64,000 nucleotides of DNA from Crotophaga sulcirostris. Its lineage: Eukaryota > Chordata > Aves > Cuculiformes > Crotophagidae. Where the stretch lies: assembly GCA_013397455.1 (NCBI GenBank), contig VYZB01000146.1:672411-736410 (forward strand). Reading direction: 5' to 3'. Numbering within the stretch: the first letter of the stretch is position 1; every line of letters begins with the position of its first letter. Below are positions 50,601 through 62,620 of the stretch, piece by piece. The position numbers and the translations under genes were made by a program. Below the pieces are notes generated by a model that worked only from the letters and a program-made list of their open reading frames with translations, made no database searches and was not told where the DNA came from.

Positions 50601-52469
50601 GACTGTTAATAGCACCTTCAGGTATTCCTTCTTTCATGTACCAACATGGATATACAGCAATAGGTAATTTCACAGTTATCAGTGCTAATAGGGAAAAAAA
50701 TGCCATGAAAAGTGAAGTGCTATGGAAAAAAAAAAAAGGCATTTCTACAGAAGCTATGCATCAGCGGGAGGGACCTCTATAAATTTAACAAGGTTGGTCT
50801 TTCTAATCTCTGTCACAATACACGAACACCTGTCCTACTTCCATGTTAACAATAAAAAAGTCCTGCTGAGGTTTTTAAATTATTTTATGACAGCAACAAC
50901 CACCACTTTTAACAGGGATACATTAAAAAAAAATCAAAAGGTACCAGAAGAGCTTTAAAATGAGATCACTAGCTGGACAGCCACGGTTCCTTCCTGGCCC
51001 TGAAGGTGACTGCCTTAAGGCATAGGTTTGATTGCCTTATTACCTTAGTTTGCATAGCTACAGCTGTTATTAGGAGTCATAAAAATCACTCAACTATAAG
51101 CGTTTGACTTGGAAGCTACTTCCTGCAGTGAATTCTACACACCAACAAGTTACGCTATGTTGTCTTCTGTTTGCTCTAGATTAACTGCCCTCTCAGCTAA
51201 TGAAAGCAAAATGAGGAGCAGAATTTCAGCTGACCACCAAATTAAGCTCTGTTGGTACATACTGTAAAACGTTAGGAACTGGGCCTCTCTGTTTTCTGTT
51301 CACCTTTCAGTGGCACAACAAAGAGGTCAGCATGTGAACATCAGGCTACAAACTTGCTACAGTACTCTGCTGAATGGGATGGATATTTCTTGCACAGCAC
51401 TGAACATACCTTCAGCTTTTTACATACACTCGTAGTCCACTTCTATTTTCCAAGCTAAATATGGTTTTGCATTTAGCTGAAAATTCTGTCATGTTTTCAT
51501 CCAAATTGTTTGTTTCAGTTGACCATTTTCAATCTGTAAGTCTTGAAGGGATCCAAGCCAAGCATGCTTTTCCACAAGCTAGGTGAACATCACACTAGCT
51601 GAGGCTGACCTGGCATTTAATTCAAGTGCAAACAACGATATTTCCCCAGTATATGCAATTTGCATTTTGGTCTGCAGGACCCATCACAATCCATCTTTGC
51701 TATTGATGGCTTTACAGTATGAAGTTCATACTCCCACTTTTCACCTCAGGTGAACTTTATAAATTTGTCTGTCCATTCTCAGCTGGAATTCAGTGTGCAT
51801 TCACTGACAGATCGAGTAATTCATAACAATTCCCATCTCTCCCGACCACCTAAATAAGGTCAGATGAAAAACTGTATTTTCTCCTCATCACTAATTTTAG
51901 ATGACTCTTGTTTTTAGATCACACTGAGACACTCTCTTACTTTTCTCATACGGCATTAAAAAAAAAAATTAAAATCAATGATCAGTTTGGAAGATATGAA
52001 CTAGATATGCATATTTTCAAAATTATACACTTCTTATTTACTCTTTACTCATAGATACACTTTGTGTATATTTTCAGAGCAAAATTTATTTGCAGCACAT
52101 ATGCAGTCTGTTCTTCCAGTTTTTATTGTAAATTATTGCCTGTTCTATAGTACATTAATCTTGGGTAGACCTGCATTTTCTGAATCATCTAAGGCCCTTA
52201 CCATTTTCTTACTTTCTGCCTCCTTGTAGGCTTATTATTTCCTACTTTTTATCACTACCATCTGCTCATTTTTATTCTGGTTTCTTTACATACCCTGATC
52301 ACTTTTCATGTTGGCAGCCTAAAAGACAGGAGAGAACAAAACAAACTACTTGAAAACTTAAAAGATTTTAACAGTCGAAAGCCAGAAGGTTGAGAACATC
52401 AGAAAATTTTCTGAAAGTATAGTCAAGTCTTACAGCTACATTTATTTCTTCCTCATAAAAGTTGGGTAC
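44642..52469. other. Mostly unique intronic DNA, no gene seen
   Basis: Apart from the CR1 tail at 45271-45349 I see no recognised repeat. A GC-richer stretch at about 47140-47330 stands out from the AT-rich surroundings, but it has no frame, motif or family match I can defend. Confidence 0.5.
45271..45349 (+). mobile_element. CR1 LINE tail fragment
   Basis: Only the last ~80 bases of CR1 are present: gccatggcaggggggttgga, then a diverged tctagatgatcttaaaggtc, then caaaccattctatcattctg. It is a severely truncated insertion, or a remnant separated from a longer one. It lies about 630 bp after the large copy and in the same orientation. Confidence 0.85.
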
Positions 52470-53046
52470 ATCAAAAGAAGTGTGACCAGCAGGTTGAGGA
52501 AGGTAATTCCCCCCCTCTACTCCACTCTCTTGAGACCTCACCTGGAATACTGCATCCAGTCCTGGAGTCCTCAGCACAGGAAGGATATGGATCTATCAGA
52601 GCAAGTCCAGAGGAGGGTCATGAAGATGATCAAAAGGCTGGAGCACCTCTGCTATGAGGACAGGCTGAGGGAGTTGCGCTCATTTAGCCTGGGGAAGAGA
52701 AGGCTCTGGGGAGACCTTATAGCAGCCTTCCAGTACCTGAAGGTGCTACAGGAAAGCTGAGGAGGCGCTCTTTATCGGGGAGTGCAGTGACAGGATGAGG
52801 GGCAACAGTTTTAGGCTGAAGGAGGGGAGATTTAGATTAGATGTTAAGAAGTAGATTTTTACTGTGAGGGTGGTGAGGCACCGGAACAGGTTGCCCAGAG
52901 AAGTCATTGATGCTCCATACCTAGAGGTGTTCAAGGTTTTGAGCAACCTGATCTAGTAGTGGAAGGTGTCCCTGCCCATAGCAGAGAGGTTGGAACTGGA
53001 TGATCTTTAAGGTCCCTTCTAACCCAAACCATTTTATGATTCTACG
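52470..53046 (+). mobile_element. CR1 LINE, 5'-truncated 3' end
   Basis: It starts within the C-terminal part of ORF2. A 92-codon frame from 52482 contains RPHLEYCIQSWSPQHRKDMD and continues into the VQRR, RLEHLCYEDRLREL and LIAAFQYLK conserved blocks. It then runs through the 3' untranslated region to ccaaaccattttatgattct. It is antisense to KIF26B. Its similarity to the copy at 42870 makes the two the best internal pair for comparing divergence. Confidence 0.93.
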
Positions 53047-54082
53047 TAAATAACCTTCAAATGGCACCTCTTTATTTTTCTTCTTCATTAAAAAAAAAAT
53101 GCACCACAGCAACAATGAATATACACTTTCTTCAACATAGGACACAAAAACAAAAAGTCATTGCCCCTAGGAGTTTGCACAATAAACTAAATTGACAAAA
53201 TGCACTTCACTAGGGTCTAAAAATAAACAGTAATTAAAATTAGTGCAGAAACTGTTGGTTAATATTTTTTATAAGTAAATAGCAAGATTATACTAACTGG
53301 CCCCTTGGGAATAAAACAGATTTACAATAGATTTAATTAAATGCATTTAATGAAGTCCAAATACAAGAACAACAAACAGGCTCATCATCTGAAATCGTGC
53401 CTAAACTCTCATAAACCATTCTGAACTCTAATAAATGCCTCACGGTTAGCTTCAGTTTTTATTTTGGCTTTCAGCTCCCCACAGAGAATTTTTATTTGCA
53501 CATGAAATGTTTTGGATTTTTTCCTTGTTTACTGGGTTTGTAATGTAAGTTTCAGAAGTTACTTTAAAATCAATTTTTTAAAGAAGTCAGATCACTGACT
53601 GCAGGCCAGTGGAAGTGCAGTGTTTTCATCTACACATTTGAAGAAAAAGATGTCGTGTCTCTTCACAAGGGATACTGCAGGCGTTCACTAAGTCGACTTG
53701 CACAGTCTTTTACACTCAGACAAAGGGAATACAAGATGGGCATGAACTAGCTCCCAAATGTAGAGCAGAATTCCATATATAGGATAATAAAGAACCAAGC
53801 CTGAAGTGTTTCTAGAACTGCTGCTTAGAGTATACTTTTAAGAGGTGCTGAAACCCTGTCTGTTCTACAACATTAGCTTCCAGAACTCAGTGTACTCTGA
53901 TTCTCTTAATATCAGCAGAATGGCATACAGTTAGTAAAAGAAAAAAGCAGGGTGATGCTGTCATCAGTGGAGTGAACTTGCTTTCAGAGGAGAATCTATC
54001 CTGAAGCTTATCAGCAATTTCCTTTGAAAAAGCAGCATAGGAGTCTTTCCTAGAGGAAATTAATTGGAAGAAAAGAGATGTA

Positions 54083-54126
54083 TTTGTTTGTGTGTGTATA
54101 CATAAATACATGTATACACAAACAAA
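54083..54126. repeat. Imperfect inverted repeat with TG/AC content
   Basis: The left arm tttgtttgtgtgtgtataca (54083-54102) pairs with tgtatacacaaacaaa (54111-54126), apart from an extra GTGT in the left arm, around an 8-base loop. It is probably a slipped TG repeat that happens to be palindromic. Confidence 0.75.
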
Positions 54127-56242
54127 GAAACCAGACGAAGCACACCCAAAAAATCAGAAATAGAATGAATATAATTATACATTAAACCATTACATCCTCC
54201 ATACTATCTATGCATTAAACGAAATGTTCAGGGATAATTCACCAAATGCTTCTCAACACTAAGGTGCTCTGCTCACAACCACCACAGCGACAGAAGCCAT
54301 GTAAGGCAGGTTCATTTTACTCTGTAACCAACCCAGAGGACTAGGACTCTGAAATACTCAGTCCTGCATAGTGTCCCTAGAGAGAGGGGGTTTCTCACAC
54401 CTAGGGTTCAGTCCTATCCAACAGAAATAGATGTTTATGACACTTCAAGAAAAAATTTACAGTTTCAAAGCTTGATGTTCCAGCAGAATAGCATTATGGA
54501 AGGTTCTCTAGGAGGAAACAGAGCATTGTGCAAGTATGACAGGATTTCAGTGTTTGCTGGAACTACTTTTATTAGGAATTAAGGCAAACAATAAGGAATA
54601 TATATCCTGGACTTAGAAGTTTTTTGAAAGAATAAGTTTCAATGATACTAAAAGCTAAAAAACTTCAGAGGTCAATTTAAAACTTCTGTAGTCTTGTTCT
54701 TTCCCAAGGGCACACTTTCAAGTGATTCCCTCTAAAGCAAAGCCCTTGTTTTCAAGTTTTTTCTTTTCAGAAAGCACAGTAGCAGCTTGTTGTAAATGGT
54801 AAAGTGTATGAACTTTGTGCAGTTGATAAGAATTCCAGCTCAAGCTGTATTTGAAGATAAGAAACAATCAACAAGCAAGATATTTTTAGTCAGTCACTTC
54901 TGTTTCCAAAGTTTTCCCAAACTGTTGTGGATCCTTGTAACTTCCCTGTTTCATAATTCACTCTGATATTGATTTTTCCAGGCAAGCACAGAAAAAACTA
55001 ACTTCTACATATGAAATGACAAGACAGCCATTTTTGTCCTGAGTGTAAAAAAAGAAAAGGTGTTTTCTCAATCTTTGCAAGTTGCATAGCACCCATCTCG
55101 GGCATATCCTTCCACTTTCCTGTACATCTGCTTCTTAACGTGTAAACCATGGGACAATAAAGTTTGTTTTCTTCAAATGTATTGTCAAGGTTCATTTTTG
55201 ATGCTCAAAGTATTTGGGGTCATTTTATATGCATGGACCTTCAAGACTGCAAAATATTTTAGAGTTACCACTCCAGCTCTCTTTCAGTTGAGTTTATGTT
55301 GTATGTTTCCTGGTAGAATTTCATTTTTCCCAATCCATGTCCAGCAACATTTAAAGGTCTTGGGAGCAAATTCTCTAATCACCTAAGCACAAACCATTCT
55401 CTTACTCTAGTAGAGCTGTGACTACTGACAGGTCCTTTGGTTTTCTGTGGTACCATTCATGGATTCTCTAAGAAATTACGAAGAAGCCTTTCTACTCTAT
55501 GTATTCAAATTAGGCACAATAATATTAGCAGTAATAGCATTAATAAAAAACTTTTTTCCTCACAAATGTTATAAAATTGTCTGGCAGATAAAACAGGATG
55601 CTGAGGAACAGTTATTTTCCAGCATTTCTGTTAAGCATTTGTAACAAATAGGTGCCCTCCCACTCTCTTACACTCAAAAGGAAACCAAGTCATAACAAGC
55701 ATTCACTGCCATACTTGAAACCACCTTTACTGAAGAACATGCAAGGAATAAGGTGCTATATTTTTCATATTCCTTATATCATAAAATGCCAAGAGGCCCC
55801 AGAACTAATGGCCCCTTGTACCAATGCCAACTGTCCCTGCTTCAGAGATAAAGCATTGAGAGGGTAGGGAGAAGGGGTAAATATTCGCAATATATGATTA
55901 AAGTCATTGAGTAGTGAATGGAAAAGGAAGCAGAGAAACCCACATCACTGAGTTTGGACAAAATCTCATAACCTACCTAACCTGCACATACGTAATCTCT
56001 GTCTTAAGCCCCTTTCCAGAAGTCTTGATCTAGCCATAACTACCATCAAGCCAGGTGTCTGCATTTTTCTATGTATGTAAAATCAGGAGTACAAAATTGA
56101 TTATATGCTCTTCCCCCTTCGAACTTAGATTAAAGGCCCCTCGATGACCAACTCATGAGCAAGAATCTCTTTTCCCCTTTGAGATAGCTGAACTCTTATC
56201 TGTCACCAACAGGCCTGTTAACATGTAAATCTCCCCATGATC

Positions 56243-56263
56243 AAAAAAAAAAAAAAACAACAA
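56243..56263. repeat. A tract followed by CAA units
   Basis: Fourteen A followed by CAACAACA. A simple repeat; no retroposon body was recognised beside it. Confidence 0.7.
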
Positions 56264-59200
56264 CAGAATTCCACCAGCCTCTTCACAATGACTTTCATAG
56301 AAACTGGTCCAAATGTAGACAAATCTTTCTGAGCACATTTTCCCTGTCAGTCCTGTCTGTGATCGCTGCCATGCTACACCTGTATGTTACAGTTGAGAAT
56401 TGGATCGTATTCATTTTCACCTCCTGCACACTGGCAGTGAACTTCACATAAAGTCTTCAGATATCAGAGAGACTGATCAATTAAGAACTGATGATATCTC
56501 ATTACTATACATTTTCTTCTGATGTGTTCTGTATAATTTCTTTAATAACGCTCGAGTTAATTTTCCATCTTCTATGTTGCACGGCAATAACTGAGAAAAT
56601 ATCCAAGAAGAAAACACAGATGATTGTGCTTCTGGTTTGTGTTTAAACCCAGCAACACTGCCTAGCTCCAGCAGCCTAAAACCTGTCAGGAAGGAAGAAA
56701 AGCAATAAAAAACACTATCTATCAGCCCTCTAGTTATTACAGGAAAGAAAATATCCCTCTAAATGCTTTAAACAAATCTTATTCAAAACTAGGTATAAAC
56801 ACTGCTTTTAGTAATAGCCTTGATTTTCTTGCAAAGTAATAGATAGTAGTAAAGGTGTAAAGAAATTGCAGAATTCACATAACAGGTGTGTTTCATAATT
56901 ATCCAGTGATACCAAGCTACACTCATTGTAGATCAATGCAGCCACAAAGAAGTTAAGGAAGCAGAACCTTTAATTTTTTTCCTATCTTTCCCATTACCCA
57001 AAAGCCTGTGCATAAATTTAGCCAGCTATTTAAAAAACACACACATATATATGTCACTTTCACAAATTCAAAAAAAGAATCAAACAATTTGAAGTAAAGT
57101 ATGACAGATGCATGTATTTGATTTAAAGAGCTATCACAACAGCAACATTTCACTTTCACGCCCACCCATACAACTACTACTTTGCACTGGTTGCAGCTTA
57201 GTCACTCGATGCTCACATCTACCAGACCGACCTGAGAGCTTTTTGGTTTATAAAACCAAAGTCCTCAGATACCTTAATGACATGAGTGATGGTGACTCTT
57301 GTGCTCCCATACAAGGAAGAGCTACAGATACTTCTACTGAGGTTTCCTAGTGACACTAAGCACAATGAGCACCAAACAACCCCTTGGTACATGAGATCAT
57401 TACCTTCCCTCCCCTTGAACCTTTGGAACAGTTCGGAATTCAGCGAGAGGTTAGGTGAGAGTGAAAGGTAAGTGCAATTTCATTTCTCCTCAGAGTAGTT
57501 TGTAGATTTAAGAAAAAAAGATTATTTCATTATCTGGGAGAGGTTTTTTCTCACCCAGGTACAGAAGTAATCCTCCCTTATTCTTCATAAAATACAGCTA
57601 GGTACATTCAAAGTTCAAAAGCTGCTGAACAATCAGCCTTCTGCTTTCATTTGTCAAGAGTAGCAGTTCCAACAGATTCTTCAGTGTGGGGTCAGACCAG
57701 AGGTGATTGGAAACAGAATGCTTCCCCAACCACCAGCCCAAAGGGAAGTTGAGCCCACTTGGAGTGCAAGACATCATATTCACTCCCATCACCACAGCTG
57801 TTCTGACACTCTGGTTGATCAGATCTTACAGTATTGACATTGGTCTCACTCTTACCTGTATTACACTGATGTAGGCATGTCAACTGCAAAGCAATTATCC
57901 CGGAGTGAGACAGAAGTGAGTCGAGCCTTAAATGTGTTGTATCTGACAATACCCAACTCTCAAGTTTGCAATGCTCTGCAATATAAAGGAACCATCAACG
58001 ACTAACTCAAATCCACAGAATTAAAGAGAGCTGTTCCAACAGAGAACTTGATGTTAGATTTCTGGTGACATTTCAGAAGCATTTTAGAGAAAAGGAAAAG
58101 ATTTTACACAATAGCTGTGTAGAATCACATTTCAGTTACATCAGTTTCTGGCTATTAATTCCTTACTTCCCAGAAGCACAGCATAGCATCAAAGAAAAAT
58201 GCTTTGTCAATTTATTTTTTTGCACAGTAATATAATTTTTCATATTTAAAAGCGCAAATTTTTTTTAAGCAAAATCAAAGGTTAGAAAAGGATTTTACAA
58301 AAAGCAAACAAACAATATTTATACTTATTTTCCTAAATTTAATCTTATTTCTATGTTACATTTATGTAAAACAATGCAAGAAGCAAATGTCTTAGTCAAG
58401 GAGACAATACATTAATTTGTGTCATCTTTGAGTGGTACCCATTGGGAATCTAGAGGGCAACATCTAAAAATTTGTTTTCTAATTCTTTTGTCATCCCCTT
58501 CTTCCCTTCCACATCTCAGTTAGAATGAGTTACCATTGGTTTTATACATGTCTATTTTGTCTCTTCCAACAGATGTTGAACAACAGCAAGATACAGGAGG
58601 AATATCAGACACAAGACTGAATATTTATGCAGCTTTTAAAACCGACATGTTGCTCATATGAATGACTCAACCCAAGAGATTTTTTAGAAGCCATAAATCT
58701 TCACACACTTCAGTAAGAAATAAATCAAAATAATTTTGAAATGTACAACACTTATGTTGAACTCTGGCAATGTTGTTGAAACTATTGGAAAAGCACTCTT
58801 CACTAATCTGTTTATCACAGGCCTCCATCCAAAACACAGCACCAGTCAGCTGGTGTCATCTGGTGTTTATCCTTCACCAGGTTCAGGCTCTAATCTAGGC
58901 TCTTTCTCCAGCTGCCTCTCAAGGGCCACTTTCAGAATAGAAGGACAAAGAGTCTAAGAGCTAAGTACATCAGTACTCCCTCACAGTCAGCCCAGCTACA
59001 AACTGTGCAGGAAAGCTTCAGTGGTAGTTTCAGATTCAATTTTAGTCCTTAGCTATATATTAAAGGAAGCTTTCTTCACAGAATATAAGATACCAATTGC
59101 CTTATGCAATATGGAAATTTATCTTTTACATTTTTTTACCCCTATATCAGAAAGAAGGGATTTTTTTATTGCCCACATAAACACACAATCCTTTTACAAA

Positions 59201-62171
59201 TTTTCCTAAGCTCTTGGCCTCAACACTATTTCTACAGAACTGTACATTGTGTGAAAAGTATATTTCCCCTCTCCCTTCCAATTGGCTGTCTTTTAACTTA
59301 ACTCTATGTTCTTGAACTACGAAATAAAGCAGAAGCTGACCATTTTTCCCTCTGATTCTCTGCCACCTAATTTACAGTGTGGGAAACAGGGACAATTTTG
59401 TGTGGATGTATCCATTTGTCTTCTCTCTCCATCTCATCTCCACATCATTTTTCCCACTGTTGAAACATTTTTCTCCTCTCAATTCATACTTCTGAGTGCT
59501 TGCATCATTGAACAAAACAGCTATTATTTCAGAAAAGAAACTAGTCTCACACATGGACAAAATCCTTAAGCTACAGAGCAGAGGAGGAAACCAAGACTCC
59601 AAATCCTCACTAATTGTGATCTCCTGGCTTTTGCTAATTTACAGGATTAACTCACTCCTCTAATAGTCCACAGATTTCTTCCTCACATCACAGCTGAGTC
59701 ATGGGGTTTTCATACTCACAGGATAAGCCTACTTAGCTCTTTTCAGTCCATGGGATACCCTTTACCTCTTTCTTCCCTTGATCACTCCAGCATCATGAAG
59801 GGGAAAAGTAATGATTCTAAGGTCATTAAGCCATGCATAAAAATGCCATAAGAGATCAAATCACACCGGAGTAATGCAAAAAAAAAGAAACCCCTCCTAC
59901 AGTTCACATAGACTTCTATTTCCCCCCTTGATAATATTAGAGAATCAGTCCACAACTGAGTGATTAGCTGGCAGGGGGAAGGAGGACGACAGAACAATGA
60001 AATACAAATAGACAGCTCTTGTAATATACAAATTGAATGATCAAACAGTCATGGCAAAATGTCAGCTGATGACATACACTGACTTCAGTAGGGCTATATC
60101 TAATTATTATTGATGTGGTTTAAGAAGGCTTTTAGTCAGAGGAAAGCTCCTTCAGAAACAACAACTAATGTATGGGGGATGAGGTCGGAGATAATTAAGC
60201 AGGAATATCATTTCAGTGCCAATGAATTTGTTTGACAGTGAAACTTTGGAAATAAAATTCCTGCACTTTCAGACTACACAGAGAGTCCAAGTCATAGAAT
60301 AAAAAAACCCCACATCAGTGCAAGAGTTCACATACATTTGTCCAGCATCATCATTCATTAGCTGTCAGTAATAGGGACAAAGTTTTCTACTATGTTCAGG
60401 GATCCACCACACTCCAACATGGTTCTCATACATCTAGTTACTGAACTGCTATGGAAACATAAGCCATCCAAAAAGTTCTGGACCAAAATCTAACTGCACA
60501 AAGGAAAAATACCTCCTGCATTAGGTATCTTATACTGAATTGTTTGTGGTCACATAAGAACATGGTACTAGAAGACACAGTACACAAATCTCCTTGTTTT
60601 TGTTGCTAAGAATTCTTTGGCAAAATAGGTCTGGCTCTAGGAAGCATGGAATCATTATAGACGACACCAGTTAGTCTACAGATGGAGCAAGTAACTTGAT
60701 TTCTGTACCTTGCATTGTGTGCTTTAGAAGGTCCTTAAATCACCCTGGCACTGTTGTAGCAATCATTAACATTTTAGCTTTATCCTGCTGTACACTTCAA
60801 GAAGCAACAGAAGCAAGGGGAAGAGAAATAAATTAAGACAGCAGAGACTTGGAAAAAAAAGCTTGGAACCAAAATCCTGGATGGGAATATCCCACACACA
60901 AGCATTGGCTCTCTATCTGAACTCTTCATCTTGTGCCCAACTCCAGTCTTTACCAGTTCTTTTTAAAATCCTGTGTCTGAAAGAACTGATGTGTTATGAG
61001 AAAGCCGTGACCTAAGTAAACCCAAAACAAATCATTCATCACTGCAAACCTCAAGAACAAGCTGGTACTTTTTCAGAGAACTGTGTTCTTCTAAATACAC
61101 ATTATACATAAAGAGGAAACAGAAAGCACATGCTGCAGGCTTTCATCAATTGTACACAAACAAAGCCTTTGATAACTCCCTGAATTGGCTTGAGATCATT
61201 ACGCCTGGGGCCAAGAGGCTCTCAGTAGTTTAAGATCTCATTTTCCAAACTCTTGGTCAAAAAGGTCTTATTAAGTGCAGGGGGAAAAGGAACACTTTTT
61301 TCCTTTAGTATCATTATGCTCACAATATCCCTTCTTAAATTCTTACATGCATTATCTTTTTCCTTACCAAACTCCAACTTTATACCCTCATGTTATGGAC
61401 CATGAGGTGCTTGCCCTACCCACATCAACAGCCACCTTTTCTGCTATCCATCCTTCCCTTTCATGGCCCACATTGGCCTTTTTCAGACTGAACTAAGGAC
61501 TGAAACCTCTCTCATTCTTTATTGTGGTGGTTTTGTTTCATCTACTTTAGCAGTTTCAGATCATAAAACAGTACACATTCAATTATTACCACATTATCTA
61601 TCAAAATTACAAGAAACAATCATTTCATCAATGTATTTGGGCTTTTTCCTTCTACATTAGCACCCCAGTCCCAAAGGTTTCTTTTTCTTTAGAAGTGCTA
61701 TATAATAACCAGTAAACAACAGATATGCACTTAACACTGTGATATCTTGTAATTCACATTAGCAGCTGCACAAATAATTACAGTCTTTCTCAGGTGAAAC
61801 CTCACCAATTTATATGAATTTTCTCTGAGAAGGGAAGGACTGAAATCCCTTTGAGTGATAAGGAGATCAACAGAAGCCTTTGGAAGTGTTAAAACACAGT
61901 CTGATCCCCAGGGTATACAAATGCTACCTGTTGATGACTGAAAGAGCAGGATTTTCAGACTCTGGATCAAATTCTATTGAATTTTGGCTGCTATTTTCCT
62001 ATATGTATCCAACAGAAAGGGCTTACTTTTACCCTAACCAGATAACCACTTCAACATTCCAATGTTCACAGGAGGGTTTTAACAGGCCACAGGCCATACT
62101 TTTTCCTTTAAGATCAATCAGTTTCCCTTCCCTGCTTCTGATTCCCTGTTTTGTAGGAAGGCCTCTTACAG

Positions 62172-62290
62172 AATAGAATCATAGAATCATTTTGGATGGA
62201 AAAGACCTTGAAGATCACCAAGCTCAACTGTAAAACTAACACTGCTAAGATCACCACTAAACCATGTCCCTAAGCAATCTTAAACTACCC
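62172..62290 (-). mobile_element. CR1 LINE 3' end fragment, reverse orientation
   Basis: The plus strand begins agaatcatagaatcatttt, the reverse complement of the CR1 tail. It continues with ggaaaagaccttgaagatca and then ctaacactgctaagatcacc before actaaaccatgtccctaagc. This is the common avian CR1 3' block read backwards. It is truncated after about 115 bases. The orientation is sense relative to KIF26B. Confidence 0.85.
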
Positions 62291-62421
62291 AGAGCCTCTT
62301 ATTAGCAAAATTAGATCCAGCTCCTTACAGAAAACAGCTGCTGGTTTGTGAGCCAGGCCTAAGGGACATCACAGCTTTTTGGAACTAGATCTTTGTTTCT
62401 GTCTAGTCAAGGGGTGGCTAA

Positions 62422-62620
62422 ATATAGAATCACATAAAACGAGGCTGGTGGGATCTACACCATCTCCTAATCTCCAAGTGGGACCACTTTTACCTAAAAA
62501 ATTCTTAGCAGCTATTTCTCTGACTTATTCTTAAGAGGCTCCATTGATGAGTTCCCATAATACCTCTCTGAAATTATTAGAAACTTTCTTTTACATCTGA
62601 CATGCATCTTCAGTTAAAGA
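62422..62620 (-). mobile_element. Probable old CR1 3' relic, reverse orientation
   Basis: The block starts tatagaatcacataaaacga and passes gctggtgggatctacaccat. Later segments (ctgacttattcttaagaggc, tccattgatgagttcccata and a T-rich aaactttcttttacatctga) follow the order of the reverse complement of old CR1 3' ends ('cctgttcttaaaaacctccaatgatggagattccacaacctc'). Divergence is high and the boundaries are uncertain. Confidence 0.5.

Larger units (their letters stand above)
53047..62171. other. Unique intronic DNA, no gene seen
   Basis: AT-rich intron with a hairpin-forming sequence at 54083-54126, an A-plus-CAA tract at 56243-56263 and an AC/AT run near 57038-57055. Small open frames match nothing recognisable. 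Confidence 0.55.
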
